A DNA stretch of 64,000 nt, from contig JAKQEQ010000192.1 of NCBI GenBank assembly GCA_029556545.1, positions 1-64,000 of the forward strand. Direction: 5' to 3'. A program made the position numbers and the translations under genes. Source of the DNA: Candidatus Hydrogenedentota bacterium. Lineage in GTDB: Bacteria > Hydrogenedentota > Hydrogenedentia > Hydrogenedentales > JAGMZX01. This document shows positions 1-8,397 of this stretch, piece after piece. Under the pieces are notes generated by a model. The model made no database searches. It was not told the DNA's origin and saw only the letters and a list, made by a program, of their open reading frames with translations. Each line of letters begins with the position of its first letter. The stretch's first letter is position 1.

Positions 1-384
1 ACCGCCCCCGCGACCGTAGGGGCTGCGGCCACCGCCGCCACCACCGCCGTAGCCGCCGCCCGCGCCACCACCACCGCCGTAGCCGCCGCGACCACCACCG
101 CCGCCACTACCGCCGTAGCCGCCGCCGCGACCGCCGCCGGCAGGCTTCGGCCGGGCTTCATTGACGGTAATCGTGCGTCCGCCCATTTCCTTGCCGTTAA
201 GGCCTTCGATGGCGGCCGTTGCCTCATCGCGACTCGGCATTTCCACGAAGCCGAAGCCCTTCGAGCGGCCGCTGTCACGGTCGGTGATGACCTTCGCGGA
301 CTCGACTTCGCCAAATTCCTGGAACATGGTTTCGAGGTCGTGGTCGGAGGTCTGGTACGAGAGATTGCCTACATAGATCTTCAT
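1..384 (-). CDS. Glycine-rich RRM RNA-binding protein, C-terminus beyond window edge
   Basis: The protein starts MKIYVGNL and carries a single RNA recognition motif over roughly residues 1-80, with RNP2 IYVGNL at 3-8 and RNP1 KGFGFVEM at 42-49. From about residue 83 it becomes a tail of Gly, Arg and Tyr repeats that runs off the left edge, so 128 codons are visible and the stop is not. This layout matches the small bacterial and cyanobacterial Rbp proteins, many of which are cold-inducible RNA chaperones. The ATG at 384 is preceded by AAGGAAG, a good ribosome binding site. The long upstream leader holds a hairpin. The fold is certain; the RNA target cannot be told from sequence. Confidence 0.93.
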   Translation of the reverse strand, partial: MKIYVGNLSYQTSDHDLETMFQEFGEVESAKVITDRDSGRSKGFGFVEMPSRDEATAAIEGLNGKEMGGRTITVNEARPKPAGGGRGGGYGGSGGGGGRGGYGGGGGAGGGYGGGGGGGRSPYGRGGG

Positions 385-460
385 CAGGTTCTTCCTTGGC
401 ACGCCATATGGGTTACACTTAGATCGAAAGGCCTGTTCATGGCGCGGAACATTCTTCGAT

Positions 461-484
461 GACACCTCTTTCGGGGCAGGTGTC
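461..484 (-). promoter_or_regulatory. Hairpin in the likely 5' leader of the RRM gene
   Basis: GACACCT and AGGTGTC arms of 7 bp enclose a 10-nt loop, about 77 nt upstream of the RRM start codon. The 372-nt stretch from 385 to 756 between the two divergent genes holds this hairpin, a run of nine G residues near 620, and no credible gene. Leaders of cold-shock RNA-binding proteins are often structured, so a regulatory role is possible, but only the inverted repeat itself is seen. Confidence 0.4.
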
Positions 485-756
485 TTCCCTCACTCCTCAA
501 TCCGTCTCCTTGTCGACGGGCACTTGAGCTTACGGCATGCCAACAAGACAGCAGGCCTACTTTCTCAAGGATAGCACAAGGGATGTGCCATTCGCAAACG
601 GGGTGGGGTGGGAAACGAGGGGGGGGGTACAGCGGGGGCGGGAACCAGATCATGGTTGTCCACTGCGCCATGCCCTGCCGTCAGAGGATTTGGGCCAACT
701 GGCGCAACTTGATAAAATGGCGTTGCCCATAGTCGGCACCCCGGAAGAGGAATCTC

Positions 757-1656
757 ATGCCGCATACGACCTTCACGACGACCACTCGGGGGCTTCGGCG
801 GGACACGCCGCCGATGCTGCTCTTCGAGCGGGCGAAGAGATTCGGGGTTTGGAACCCGAGCGACCTCGATCTTTCCCAAGACAAGGCGGACTGGGCCAAG
901 CTCTCTCCTGAAGAAAAGGACATCATATTGCGCCTGACGTCGATGTTCGTCGCGGGCGAGGAGGCGGTCACGCTGGACTTGCTCCCGTTGATCCGCGTCG
1001 TCGCGAACGAGGGCAGGACGGAAGAGGAGTTGTACCTGACCACGTTCCTGTGGGAAGAGGCAAAGCACGTGGATTTTTTCAGCCGCGTGTTGACCGAGGT
1101 GTGTGAAGCGCCCGCAGACCTGACCGTTTACCAGTCGCCGAATTACCGGAGAATTGTGTACGAGGCGCTGCCGGAGGCGCTTTGCGCGCTCGAGGCGGAT
1201 TCGTCGCCTCGGGTGCAGGCGCGCGCGTCGGCGGTCTACAACATGATTGTCGAAGGCATGCTGGCGGAGACGGGGTACCATGCCTATTTCACCATCATGG
1301 ACCGGTTCGGCATGATGCCGGGTACGCGCGAGGGCGTCAGCAAGCTCAAGCTGGATGAATCGCGGCATATCGCTTACGGGGTCTACCTGTTGAGCCGCCT
1401 GATGGCGGAAGACCCGTCCGTGTGGCCCACGGTCGAGGCTACGATGAACGACCTGTTTCCGGTCGGCCTGGGAGTGGTCACGGACATCTTCTCCCACTAT
1501 GATCCGCCGCCCTTTGGTGTAACCCAGGACGAGTTCCTCGGGTACGCGGCGTCCCAGTTCCAGAAGCGGTTTCAGCGTATCCAGCGCGCGCGGGACTTGA
1601 GCCTGGAGCAGGTGAATGAGGAAACGCGCGCAATCCTGGACGCGAACGATGCGTGA
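757..1656 (+). CDS. R2-like ligand-binding oxidase (R2lox), ferritin-like metalloprotein
   Basis: This 299-residue protein belongs to the ribonucleotide reductase R2-like oxidases and aligns almost without gaps to the M. tuberculosis protein Rv0233 as I recall it. The six metal ligands can be placed: E68 in GEEAV, E101 and H104 in EEAKH, E166 in YNMIVEGML, and E201 and H204 in DESRH. V71 and Y161 sit where R2lox forms its Val-Tyr ether crosslink, which separates it from true NrdB. These enzymes build a Mn/Fe cofactor and bind a fatty-acid-like ligand; the physiological reaction is unknown. No NrdA gene lies nearby, which agrees with R2lox rather than ribonucleotide reductase. The ATG follows GAGGAA. 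Confidence 0.92.
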   Translation: MPHTTFTTTTRGLRRDTPPMLLFERAKRFGVWNPSDLDLSQDKADWAKLSPEEKDIILRLTSMFVAGEEAVTLDLLPLIRVVANEGRTEEELYLTTFLWEEAKHVDFFSRVLTEVCEAPADLTVYQSPNYRRIVYEALPEALCALEADSSPRVQARASAVYNMIVEGMLAETGYHAYFTIMDRFGMMPGTREGVSKLKLDESRHIAYGVYLLSRLMAEDPSVWPTVEATMNDLFPVGLGVVTDIFSHYDPPPFGVTQDEFLGYAASQFQKRFQRIQRARDLSLEQVNEETRAILDANDA

Positions 1657-1679
1657 TCTGGGTGGAAAAACCCGGCCAA

Positions 1680-1705
1680 GACAGCCTGAAGGCTGCACTA
1701 CGAAC
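1680..1705 (+). repeat. TGAA-loop hairpin repeat, copy at 1.7 kb
   Basis: GACA leads into stem CAGCC, loop TGAA, stem GGCTG and tail CACTACGAAC. It lies 24 nt after the R2lox stop and before the next gene. The tail continues into CGAAC-GT-GTTCG, a small palindrome. The same architecture with different stem sequences recurs near 16.3, 48.6 and 56.9 kb. Confidence 0.75.
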
Positions 1706-1761
1706 GTGTTCGCTCATTTGGCGGCGGGGACGAGCATGAGAACGGCGAGAGGAGGGTCGCC

Positions 1762-3039
1762 ATGAATGCGCAGTGGGCCTTCTTTCTCATTGCATTTGTT
1801 GGCGTGGGCAGTTGGGTCTACGAGGCGGCGGCGCAAGACAATCGCATGGCCATCGCCGACACCATGCCTGACGGTTTTCCGCGCGTGGCGGCGGTGCACG
1901 CATTAACGCAGGGTCCGAAGGTCCACTTCTGCAACTACTATGGCATATTCCCGTGGGACGCGACGGGGCGCTACGTCGTCTGTATCGAATCAGACTTCGA
2001 CGGGCGCGAAGTGCGCGCGGAGGATACGGCGCGGGTGTGCCTGGTGGACACCGAGACCGGGGAATTGCGCGCTCTCGCCGTTACGCGCGCTTGGAATTTC
2101 CAGCAGGGCGCGCTCGCCCATTGGCTGGGCACGGCGCCGGACCGCGAGATCATCTACAACGACTGCGTGGACGGCGCGGCGCGGTCCGTGATCCTCGATG
2201 TGCACTCGGGCGAACGGCGGGAACTGCCGCGGGCGGTATCGGCCGTCGCGCACGATGGCAAGCTGGCCGCGTGCATCAGTTACGCCCGGCTCAACAAGAC
2301 ACGGCCCGGCTACGGCTACCCCGGCGTTCACGAGGCAACGACGGATGACCCGCATCCGGACAACGACGGCCTGTACGTGATGGACCTCGCATCCGGGGAA
2401 AGCCGCCTCATCGTAACGATTGATCGGGTCTTTCGCGATCGACCGCCGCCGGAAGGCCGCGCGGACGACGTGATGTGGTTCAATCATGTGCTGTTCAACC
2501 GCGACGACACGCGCATCTTCTTCCTGGCACGCTTCAAGAGTCCGGTCGGCAGCCTCCTCTCGGCGGCGTACACGGTGAACCCCGACGGAAGCGACCTGCG
2601 CTGCGTGGTGCCTTATGAATGGAATAACTCGCATTACGACTGGCGCGACGCGAAGCAGTTGATGGTGACCTCGCGCTTTCAAGGGGGGTCGAAGTGGCTG
2701 CATGTCCTGTTCACGGACGGCGCGACGGACCACCGCCCCATCGCGCCCGACGTGCTTGACCGCGACGGACACTGCCACTTCTCGCCCGATGGGCGCTGGC
2801 TGGTCAGCGACAGCTATCCACAGGGGCCGGAGCGTATGCAGCGGTTGTTCATCGGCGACATGGAAACCGAGCAGGTACGCGAGGTCGCGCGATTCCACCA
2901 GCCGGACACGTTCAAGCGCGACTGGCGCTGCGACCTGCACCCGCGCTGGAGCCGCGACGGGAAGCGGCTCTGTATCGATTCGACGCACGAGGGCACGCGA
3001 CAGGTGTACCTCGTGGAATTGGCTTGGCCGGAATCGTAG
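1762..3039 (+). CDS. Secreted TolB-like beta-propeller protein
   Basis: The 425-residue protein has a signal peptide over about residues 1-24, then repeated beta-propeller blades such as WDATGRYVV near the start and FSPDGRWLVSDSYP and WSRDGKRLCIDSTHEG near the end. These S/P-DG motifs are typical of TolB/WD40-like PD40 repeats, also found in oligogalacturonate lyase-like proteins. It is likely periplasmic. No catalytic residues can be assigned, so binding and enzymatic roles are both open. A 117-residue gene follows 15 nt after the stop and a cysteine synthase follows that, so the three may share a transcript. Confidence 0.75.
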   Translation: MNAQWAFFLIAFVGVGSWVYEAAAQDNRMAIADTMPDGFPRVAAVHALTQGPKVHFCNYYGIFPWDATGRYVVCIESDFDGREVRAEDTARVCLVDTETGELRALAVTRAWNFQQGALAHWLGTAPDREIIYNDCVDGAARSVILDVHSGERRELPRAVSAVAHDGKLAACISYARLNKTRPGYGYPGVHEATTDDPHPDNDGLYVMDLASGESRLIVTIDRVFRDRPPPEGRADDVMWFNHVLFNRDDTRIFFLARFKSPVGSLLSAAYTVNPDGSDLRCVVPYEWNNSHYDWRDAKQLMVTSRFQGGSKWLHVLFTDGATDHRPIAPDVLDRDGHCHFSPDGRWLVSDSYPQGPERMQRLFIGDMETEQVREVARFHQPDTFKRDWRCDLHPRWSRDGKRLCIDSTHEGTRQVYLVELAWPES

Positions 3040-3054
3040 AAAAGGAGACCGCGG

Positions 3055-3408
3055 ATGGAATTGAGTTGGCAGACGGTGAAGGCGATCCTGCGCGAGGTGC
3101 TCGAAGAGGAACTGGGCATGGGCCGGTACGAAATCGCGCCGAAGTGGTCCGGCGGCACACTGGTGCTAAGACCTGCGGACGCGGCCCTCAAGGAGAAGGA
3201 CGTTCCCATTGAGGCTTTCTTCAAGAAGATCACTTCTGTGCGCGAGAAATTGCGCGTGCTGGAGCAAAAGATCAACAATCATCCGGGGTTGAGCCACGAG
3301 GACCGGCTCGAATTCCAGAAGATCATCACCCGCGCTTACGGAAGCCTTACGACCTTCAACGTGCTTTTCCGGGATGAGGAAGACCGCTTCCACGGCGCGG
3401 GCGAATAA
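3055..3408 (+). CDS. Conserved-looking 117-residue protein of unknown function
   Basis: I do not recognise this family. The protein is acidic and charged, soluble, without signal peptide or membrane segment. The middle (about residues 45-85) is rich in Lys, Glu and Leu and looks helical, possibly coiled coil. Start ATG follows AAAGGAGAC closely. It lies 15 nt after the propeller gene and 18 nt before the cysteine synthase gene, so it is probably cotranscribed with them. Codon use looks like that of its neighbours. Confidence 0.7.
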   Translation: MELSWQTVKAILREVLEEELGMGRYEIAPKWSGGTLVLRPADAALKEKDVPIEAFFKKITSVREKLRVLEQKINNHPGLSHEDRLEFQKIITRAYGSLTTFNVLFRDEEDRFHGAGE

Positions 3409-3426
3409 GACGAGGCACGGCGAATC

Positions 3427-4392
3427 ATGCACGGTGAAAACGCGACGGTCTCAGGCGCGGCGTTGCTCGCGCACACACACGCGACGGGCGTGATCGGCGC
3501 GATCGGCAACACGCCGCTGATCGAGTTGCACCGGATGAGTCCGAACCCGCGGGCACGGATCCTGGCGAAGTTCGAGGGGGCGAATCCCGGCGGATCGGTG
3601 AAGGACCGCACGGCGTGGTACATGGTCAAGCAGGCGGAGGAATCCGGGGAACTGCACCCGGGAAAGACGATCCTCGAACCTACCTCGGGCAATACGGGCA
3701 TCGCGCTGGCGATGATCGGCGCGCTGAAGGGGTATCACGTGAAGCTGATGCTGCCGGGCTGCGTGAGCGAGGAGCGGCGGCGCGTGCTGGAGGCGTTCGG
3801 GGCGGAGGTCGAGATTACCTGTGCGCGGGAAGGCACCGACGGCGCACGGCGGCGCGCGCACGAGGAATTTATCGAAGAACCTGACAAGTATTACCTGCCG
3901 AACCAATTCGCGAACGAAAGCAACGTGCTGGCTCATTACGAAACGACCGGACCCGAGATATACGCCCAGACGGGCGGCCAGCTTGATGCTTTCGTGGCCG
4001 GCATGGGAACGACCGGCACGTTGATGGGCGTGTCTATGTGTCTCAAGGAGCGGTCCCCGCGCATCCAGGTAGTCGGCGTCGAGCCGACGCTCGGCCACGC
4101 CATCCAGGGACTCAAGAACCTGCAAGAATCTCTCGTGCCGGAGATTTACGACCCGGCTCGCCTCGACGACAAGATCACGATCCTGGATGACGACGCCTTC
4201 GAGACCACGCGGCGGCTCGCGATGCAGGAGGGCCTGTTCGTGGGCATATCGAGCGGCGCGTCGGTCGCGGGGGCGATTCAACTCGCGGCGCACATGGACC
4301 ACGGCACGATTGTGACGCTGTTGCCTGACCGGGGTGACCGCTACCTCAGCACGGCGCTGTTTAGGTCGGTGTGCGCGAAATGCCCCCCCTGA
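3427..4392 (+). CDS. cysM: PLP-dependent cysteine synthase
   Basis: This is a fold-type II PLP enzyme of the CysK/CysM group, making cysteine from an activated serine (O-acetylserine or O-phosphoserine) and a sulfur donor. The PLP lysine is K59 in NPGGSVKDR, and the phosphate-binding loop TSGNTG is at residues 86-91. The glycine-rich GMGTTGTLMG also fits. The length of 321 residues is normal. No serine acetyltransferase gene is adjacent, so the preferred donor and substrate cannot be settled; the CysM symbol is tentative against CysK. The C-terminus ends in a CAKCPP tail that is not typical of the core family. Confidence 0.85.
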   Translation: MHGENATVSGAALLAHTHATGVIGAIGNTPLIELHRMSPNPRARILAKFEGANPGGSVKDRTAWYMVKQAEESGELHPGKTILEPTSGNTGIALAMIGALKGYHVKLMLPGCVSEERRRVLEAFGAEVEITCAREGTDGARRRAHEEFIEEPDKYYLPNQFANESNVLAHYETTGPEIYAQTGGQLDAFVAGMGTTGTLMGVSMCLKERSPRIQVVGVEPTLGHAIQGLKNLQESLVPEIYDPARLDDKITILDDDAFETTRRLAMQEGLFVGISSGASVAGAIQLAAHMDHGTIVTLLPDRGDRYLSTALFRSVCAKCPP

Positions 4393-4423
4393 TCCGGGGG
4401 CGCGCTGCAATATAGGAGAAGTC

Positions 4424-5614
4424 ATGGACGCATCATCAAAGGGAAACCAGCCCAAGCGCCGCGTATCGCGGTGGAGCAGCTTCTGGATGGGGTTGGGACT
4501 GCTCTGCTGGGCGGGTTTGGCGCTCTGGTTTCTTCTCCCGCCGCCAAAGGCGTTTGTCGAAGGATTCTATACGCGTTTCGTGTATCGCGTCATCGTGGCC
4601 GGCGTGGCCCCCTTGACGAATCAGGCGTCGTTCTCCGTGGCGCTGGCGCTGATGGTCGCCCTCGTCGCGGGATTCCCGCTGTTGTGGGCGGCGAATTGGA
4701 TATACCTGCGCGCGATCAAGGGGCGCTCGCATTGGCGCGGGTTCTTCTGGGGCTTCCAATGGGCCTTCTTCATTGCGCCCATTATTGCTGTGTGGTTCCT
4801 TGTGTTCTGGGCGGCGGGCTATCAACGCCTCGCGGTCGAGGAGCGACTGAAGCTGGATACGGAAGCGATAGGGGATGAGCAGGCCGCCCTACTGCGCGAT
4901 CAACTGATCGAGGTTATCCTTCGCGATCAGCCCGAGACGCCGGAGGACCGCGACACGGACCGCGCGCTGGCCGCGGTCGCGGCGGCGATGAAAGACACGA
5001 TCAAGGAGTGGGACGGCCACGCCATCTGGCTGCCGTCGGGCGTGAAGGCGACGCCAAAGGGCCTCCTGCTCGCGAACGGAACCTCCGGCATCTGCACGCC
5101 GTATACGCTCGAGCCGCACGTGGACGGCGGTATGCCGGACACGGCGTTCGTGTCCACGGGCGCGCATGAACTCGGCCATATCGCGGGCATGTGCACGGAG
5201 GCCGAGGCCACGCTCATCGGGTTCGTGGCGGGAATGCGCGCCGACGACGCGTACGCGCGCTACGCCGTCGCGTTGGACATGTACACGGACCTTGTCCGCC
5301 AGTTGCCGCGCGAGGAGCAGCAGGCCGCCATGGAGCGGCTGCCCGACGTGGCGCGGGAAGATCTGAAGGCGGCGCGGGAAGCGGCGGCCCGTTATCGCAT
5401 CGAGTGGTTCCAACGATCCAGTTGGAAGGTCTACGACAAGTATCTTCAGGCGCAGGGCATCAAGGAAGGCGTGAAGAATTACGGCCGCGGCATCAGCCTG
5501 TTCGTGTATCTCTGGCGCGACGGGCGCATGGCCGATGCGGGCCTCGCACCTCCGGAACAGCCGGTCCCGGAGGCAGCGCCGGATTCGGAATCCGCCGCCA
5601 CCTCCGAAACCTAG
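4424..5614 (+). CDS. Membrane-anchored DUF3810-like zinc metalloprotease
   Basis: The 396-residue protein has three hydrophobic segments in its first 130 residues (around WMGLGLLCWAGLALWFLLPP, a second near 70-95 and a third near 110-130), then a soluble domain. This contains the zincin motif H248-ELG-H252 followed by GMCTEAEA, whose E259 or E261 could be the third zinc ligand. Order and motif match DUF3810 proteins. The ATG at 4424 is chosen because it follows TAGGAGAA and avoids overlap with the upstream gene. Substrate is unknown. It probably acts at the membrane, with the protease domain on one face. Confidence 0.78.
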   Translation: MDASSKGNQPKRRVSRWSSFWMGLGLLCWAGLALWFLLPPPKAFVEGFYTRFVYRVIVAGVAPLTNQASFSVALALMVALVAGFPLLWAANWIYLRAIKGRSHWRGFFWGFQWAFFIAPIIAVWFLVFWAAGYQRLAVEERLKLDTEAIGDEQAALLRDQLIEVILRDQPETPEDRDTDRALAAVAAAMKDTIKEWDGHAIWLPSGVKATPKGLLLANGTSGICTPYTLEPHVDGGMPDTAFVSTGAHELGHIAGMCTEAEATLIGFVAGMRADDAYARYAVALDMYTDLVRQLPREEQQAAMERLPDVAREDLKAAREAAARYRIEWFQRSSWKVYDKYLQAQGIKEGVKNYGRGISLFVYLWRDGRMADAGLAPPEQPVPEAAPDSESAATSET

Positions 5615-5630
5615 TTCCGAGACGTATCGA

Positions 5631-6317
5631 CTACTCCAGCACTTTGAGGAGTTCTACATCGAAGAGGAGCGTCGCGTTCGGCGGGATGCCAGGGGTGCCG
5701 CGTTCGCCGTAGGCCAGATTCGAGGGAATGACCAACTGGTACTTCGCGCCTTCTTTCATGAGTTGCAGCGCTTCAGTCCAACCCGGGATTACGCCGTTGA
5801 CCGGGAATTCCGCCGGCTCGCCACGGCCGTAGGAGCTGTCGAATTCCTCGCCGTTGATCAGCGTGCCGCGATAGTGCACACGCACCCGGTCGGTGACTTT
5901 GGGTGTGGCGCCCGAGCCCTCTTCGACGACCTTGTATTGAAGGCCGCTTTCAGTGACTGTAACCCCCTCGGCGGTTGCATTCTTCTCCAAGAAGGCGGCG
6001 GATTCCTCCTCGAGGGCCTTGCCCTTGTCCCTAGTGGCCTGCATCGATTTTTCCTGGAAATCCATAATAGCCTGTTCCTGTTCCTCGGGGCTTACCCGCA
6101 GTTCCTTGCCCGCGGCGGCGTCCTGCACGCCCTGCACGAACGCGGCCAGATTCAGCGCGTAGGGGCTCTTCTTAATCTGCGCGCCGAGTTGCGCGCCCAT
6201 GGCGTAGCTGATCCGTTCCTGGTCGTCCGCAAAGGGCGTGGCGGTTTCCTGCGCGCGCGCCATCGGCGCGGCAAGAACGACGAAAGCCAAGAGCAGAGGA
6301 CATAAGACGTTTCGCAT
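5631..6317 (-). CDS. Exported FKBP-type peptidyl-prolyl isomerase
   Basis: The 228-residue protein begins with a signal peptide ending near PMARAQ. An alpha-helical FKBP_N dimerisation segment follows (about residues 25-115), then the FKBP domain, seen in [39 protein letters not shown] and [11 protein letters not shown]. This arrangement is that of FkpA, FklB and Mip. It should catalyse proline cis-trans isomerisation in the periplasm and help fold exported proteins. It converges on the metalloprotease gene with only 16 nt between stops. Confidence 0.93.
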   Translation of the reverse strand: MRNVLCPLLLAFVVLAAPMARAQETATPFADDQERISYAMGAQLGAQIKKSPYALNLAAFVQGVQDAAAGKELRVSPEEQEQAIMDFQEKSMQATRDKGKALEEESAAFLEKNATAEGVTVTESGLQYKVVEEGSGATPKVTDRVRVHYRGTLINGEEFDSSYGRGEPAEFPVNGVIPGWTEALQLMKEGAKYQLVIPSNLAYGERGTPGIPPNATLLFDVELLKVLE

Positions 6318-6439
6318 GATTTGGTTTCCTTATGCGTGGGTTACAGCCGAGGGGATATCCGTGCGGCAAGGCAAGCTTACTCCTCGAAAGCCGGCGGACG
6401 CAACACGCGGGCAATCGCGGCAGCCATGAGGGGTACCAG

Positions 6440-6469
6440 ATGGACTGAATGGACGATATGGACAGAATG
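6440..6469. repeat. Nine-nt period repeat, ATGGAC type
   Basis: Three units of 9 nt share ATGGAC followed by three variable bases: ATGGACTGA, ATGGACGAT, ATGGACAGA. It sits in the intergenic space between the FKBP and nucleoside phosphorylase genes. Other 9-nt period tracts lie near 13.7, 57.5 and 63.9 kb. Confidence 0.6.
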
Positions 6470-6483
6470 CCCGATAATCGCGG

Positions 6484-7167
6484 CTATTCCTCGCGCCCAA
6501 GCCAGGTCCGCAACACATACGCAAGCCGCCGCGACGCCTTGGCCGCCACATCAAGCACATGTTCGTGGCTGAGCGGCGCGACGGCGCAACAATTGTTCGT
6601 GATACAGGAGACGACTGCCGCGCGCACGCCCAATTCGCGGCAGCGGGCGAGTTCCGGCGCGGCGCTCATGCCGACTGTCGCGGCGCGGGCGCACTGGAGC
6701 GCGTGAATTTCGGCGCGCGTCTCGTAGCAGGGGCCGTGCATCCAGGCGTGGGTCCCGGCGTGATCGCAGCCCGGCACGGCAAAGTCCGTCGGGATCGTGT
6801 CCGGGAGGACGAAGCGGCGGAACGGCCACGCGACCACTTCTGTGGCGGCGGCGAGTTGGCCGGGTTCCATCTCGGGCCGCAGGCCACCCGCTGCGTTGGT
6901 GAAGACGATGGCGCGAACGCCCATCGCGTACAGCGCGTCAATCGGGCGGACCAGCCTGTCCAGGTTGAAGCCTTCGTAGGCGTGAAAGCGGCCCTGCTGC
7001 ACAATTACATCGCGCAGGCCGCATCGGCCCCGCACAAATACGCAAGGATGCCCAGGCGGTCCGTCGCCCGTCTCCCGAAACGGGACGGGATCGTCGGTGT
7101 CGTCGAGCAGGCCCGTCAGATCGATGCCGGAGCCGGCAACCACCGCGACCATGCCGCGCCCGCTCAT
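6484..7167 (-). CDS. Purine nucleoside phosphorylase (PNP/MTAP family)
   Basis: The 227-residue protein shows the PNP/MTAP signatures GRFHAYEG, VFTNAAGGLRPEMEPGQL and the C-terminal VSCITNNCCAVAPLSHEHV, with the phosphate and base-site segment MSAAPELARCRELG. It should split purine (deoxy)nucleosides with phosphate to free base and ribose 1-phosphate. It is a little short for the family (usually about 270). The start ATG at 7167 overlaps the dGTPase stop as ATGA, which implies translational coupling and settles the start. The partner would supply deoxyguanosine, the natural substrate. Confidence 0.88.
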   Translation of the reverse strand: MSGRGMVAVVAGSGIDLTGLLDDTDDPVPFRETGDGPPGHPCVFVRGRCGLRDVIVQQGRFHAYEGFNLDRLVRPIDALYAMGVRAIVFTNAAGGLRPEMEPGQLAAATEVVAWPFRRFVLPDTIPTDFAVPGCDHAGTHAWMHGPCYETRAEIHALQCARAATVGMSAAPELARCRELGVRAAVVSCITNNCCAVAPLSHEHVLDVAAKASRRLAYVLRTWLGREE

Positions 7168-8186
7168 GACACCCAGGGAGACGGCAGCATCCGCCGCTCG
7201 TACAACTGCAGCGCGTACTCGTCGGTCATCCCGGCGACGAAGTCGACGGTGCGCCGTTCGAGCGATTCCTCGGTGTCGCCAGCAAGGATTTCGGGCGTCG
7301 GTTTTTCGACCAGGTCGAAGTACAACGCCCGCAGCAGCGATTTCGCCTTGCGGATGGCCCCGTCGATGGCCGGGCATGGGTACACCTCGCGATAGAGATA
7401 GTCGCGAAGCGCGTTTATCGGGTCGAGTATCTCCGGAACAACGCGTATCGTCCCGTCCGTGCTCCCTTCGATTAGTCCAGAAACCATACGGTCGAGCCGG
7501 GCCGAGGTGGCGCGACCGAGCGTGGCCACCGCGTCCCGCGGCAAGTCCTCGATCGTAATCAACCCGGCCCGAACTGCGTCGTCGATGTCGTGACTGATGT
7601 AGGCGATGGCGTCGCAGATGCTGAGCACGCGCCCCTCGAGCGTCGCCGGCCCGGCGGGTTCCTTGCCGAACAGGATCGCCTTACCGTGCGAGTGCCAGAG
7701 GATGCCGTCCAGCACTTCCCAGGTCAGATTCAGGCCGGGGCCGTCTCCGCGGGATTCGAGCTTATCGACGACGCGGTGACTTTGCTCAAAATGACGGAAT
7801 CCTTCGGCGAACACCTCGTTGAGTACCGCCTCGCCCGCGTGGCCGAACGGCGTATGACCGAGGTCGTGTCCCAGCGCGATCGCCTCGACGAGATCTTCGT
7901 TCAGGAACAGCGCCCTCGCGACCGTTCGCGCGATCTGGGCCACTTCGAGGGTGTGCGTGAGCCGCGTGCGATAGTGGTCGCCCTGCGGCGCTAGAAACAC
8001 CTGCGTTTTCCGCTTAAGCCGCCGGAACGCCTTCGTGTGGAGGATACGATCCCGGTCCCGCTGGTACGCTGTGCGGTACGGATGCTCCCGCTCCGGGTCC
8101 TTCCGCCCCCGCGATTCCGCGGCCCGCGCCGCATGCGGCGACAGCGTTTGCCGCTCCCGATCCTCGATCTGTTCCCGAATCGTCAT
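7164..8186 (-). CDS. dgt: Deoxyguanosinetriphosphate triphosphohydrolase-like HD-domain protein
   Basis: The 340-residue protein carries the HD-domain motifs of dGTPase: R-LTHTLEVAQIA, HDLGHTPFGHAGE and the downstream DAIAYISHDIDD. These bind the metal that attacks the alpha phosphate, turning dNTP into nucleoside plus triphosphate. The N-terminal sequence YRTAYQRDRDRILHTKAFRRL is also standard. Length fits the shorter, often hexameric, type 2 enzymes. The ATG at 8186 follows GGGAAGAA; earlier in-frame starts lack family similarity. It is the first gene of a two-gene operon with the phosphorylase. Confidence 0.92.
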   Translation of the reverse strand: MTIREQIEDRERQTLSPHAARAAESRGRKDPEREHPYRTAYQRDRDRILHTKAFRRLKRKTQVFLAPQGDHYRTRLTHTLEVAQIARTVARALFLNEDLVEAIALGHDLGHTPFGHAGEAVLNEVFAEGFRHFEQSHRVVDKLESRGDGPGLNLTWEVLDGILWHSHGKAILFGKEPAGPATLEGRVLSICDAIAYISHDIDDAVRAGLITIEDLPRDAVATLGRATSARLDRMVSGLIEGSTDGTIRVVPEILDPINALRDYLYREVYPCPAIDGAIRKAKSLLRALYFDLVEKPTPEILAGDTEESLERRTVDFVAGMTDEYALQLYERRMLPSPWVS

Positions 8187-8397
8187 GGCTTCTTCCCGTA
8201 TCGGATCAAGACATCGAAGCATATCACGGCGAAACGCGCGGAAGCGCGAAGCAAGCATCGCGATTACGCCGCCCTGGCGGCCACACCCCGGAACCCCCCG
8301 GAAAGCGATGCGCGCCGCGGCGCTATCCTGTTGGTGGACGGCGAATCCGCCTTCGGGTATAGTAGCGCCTTTGTCAACAGCCTTGGGGAGAAGCGCC

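Noticed and set aside
615-635. G-run near 620 as a frameshift or phase-variation site
   Set aside because: It lies outside any supported gene, so no coding effect can be argued.
757-1656. Ribonucleotide reductase small subunit (NrdB)
   Set aside because: The V71 and Y161 crosslink positions and overall match are those of R2lox, and there is no NrdA partner.
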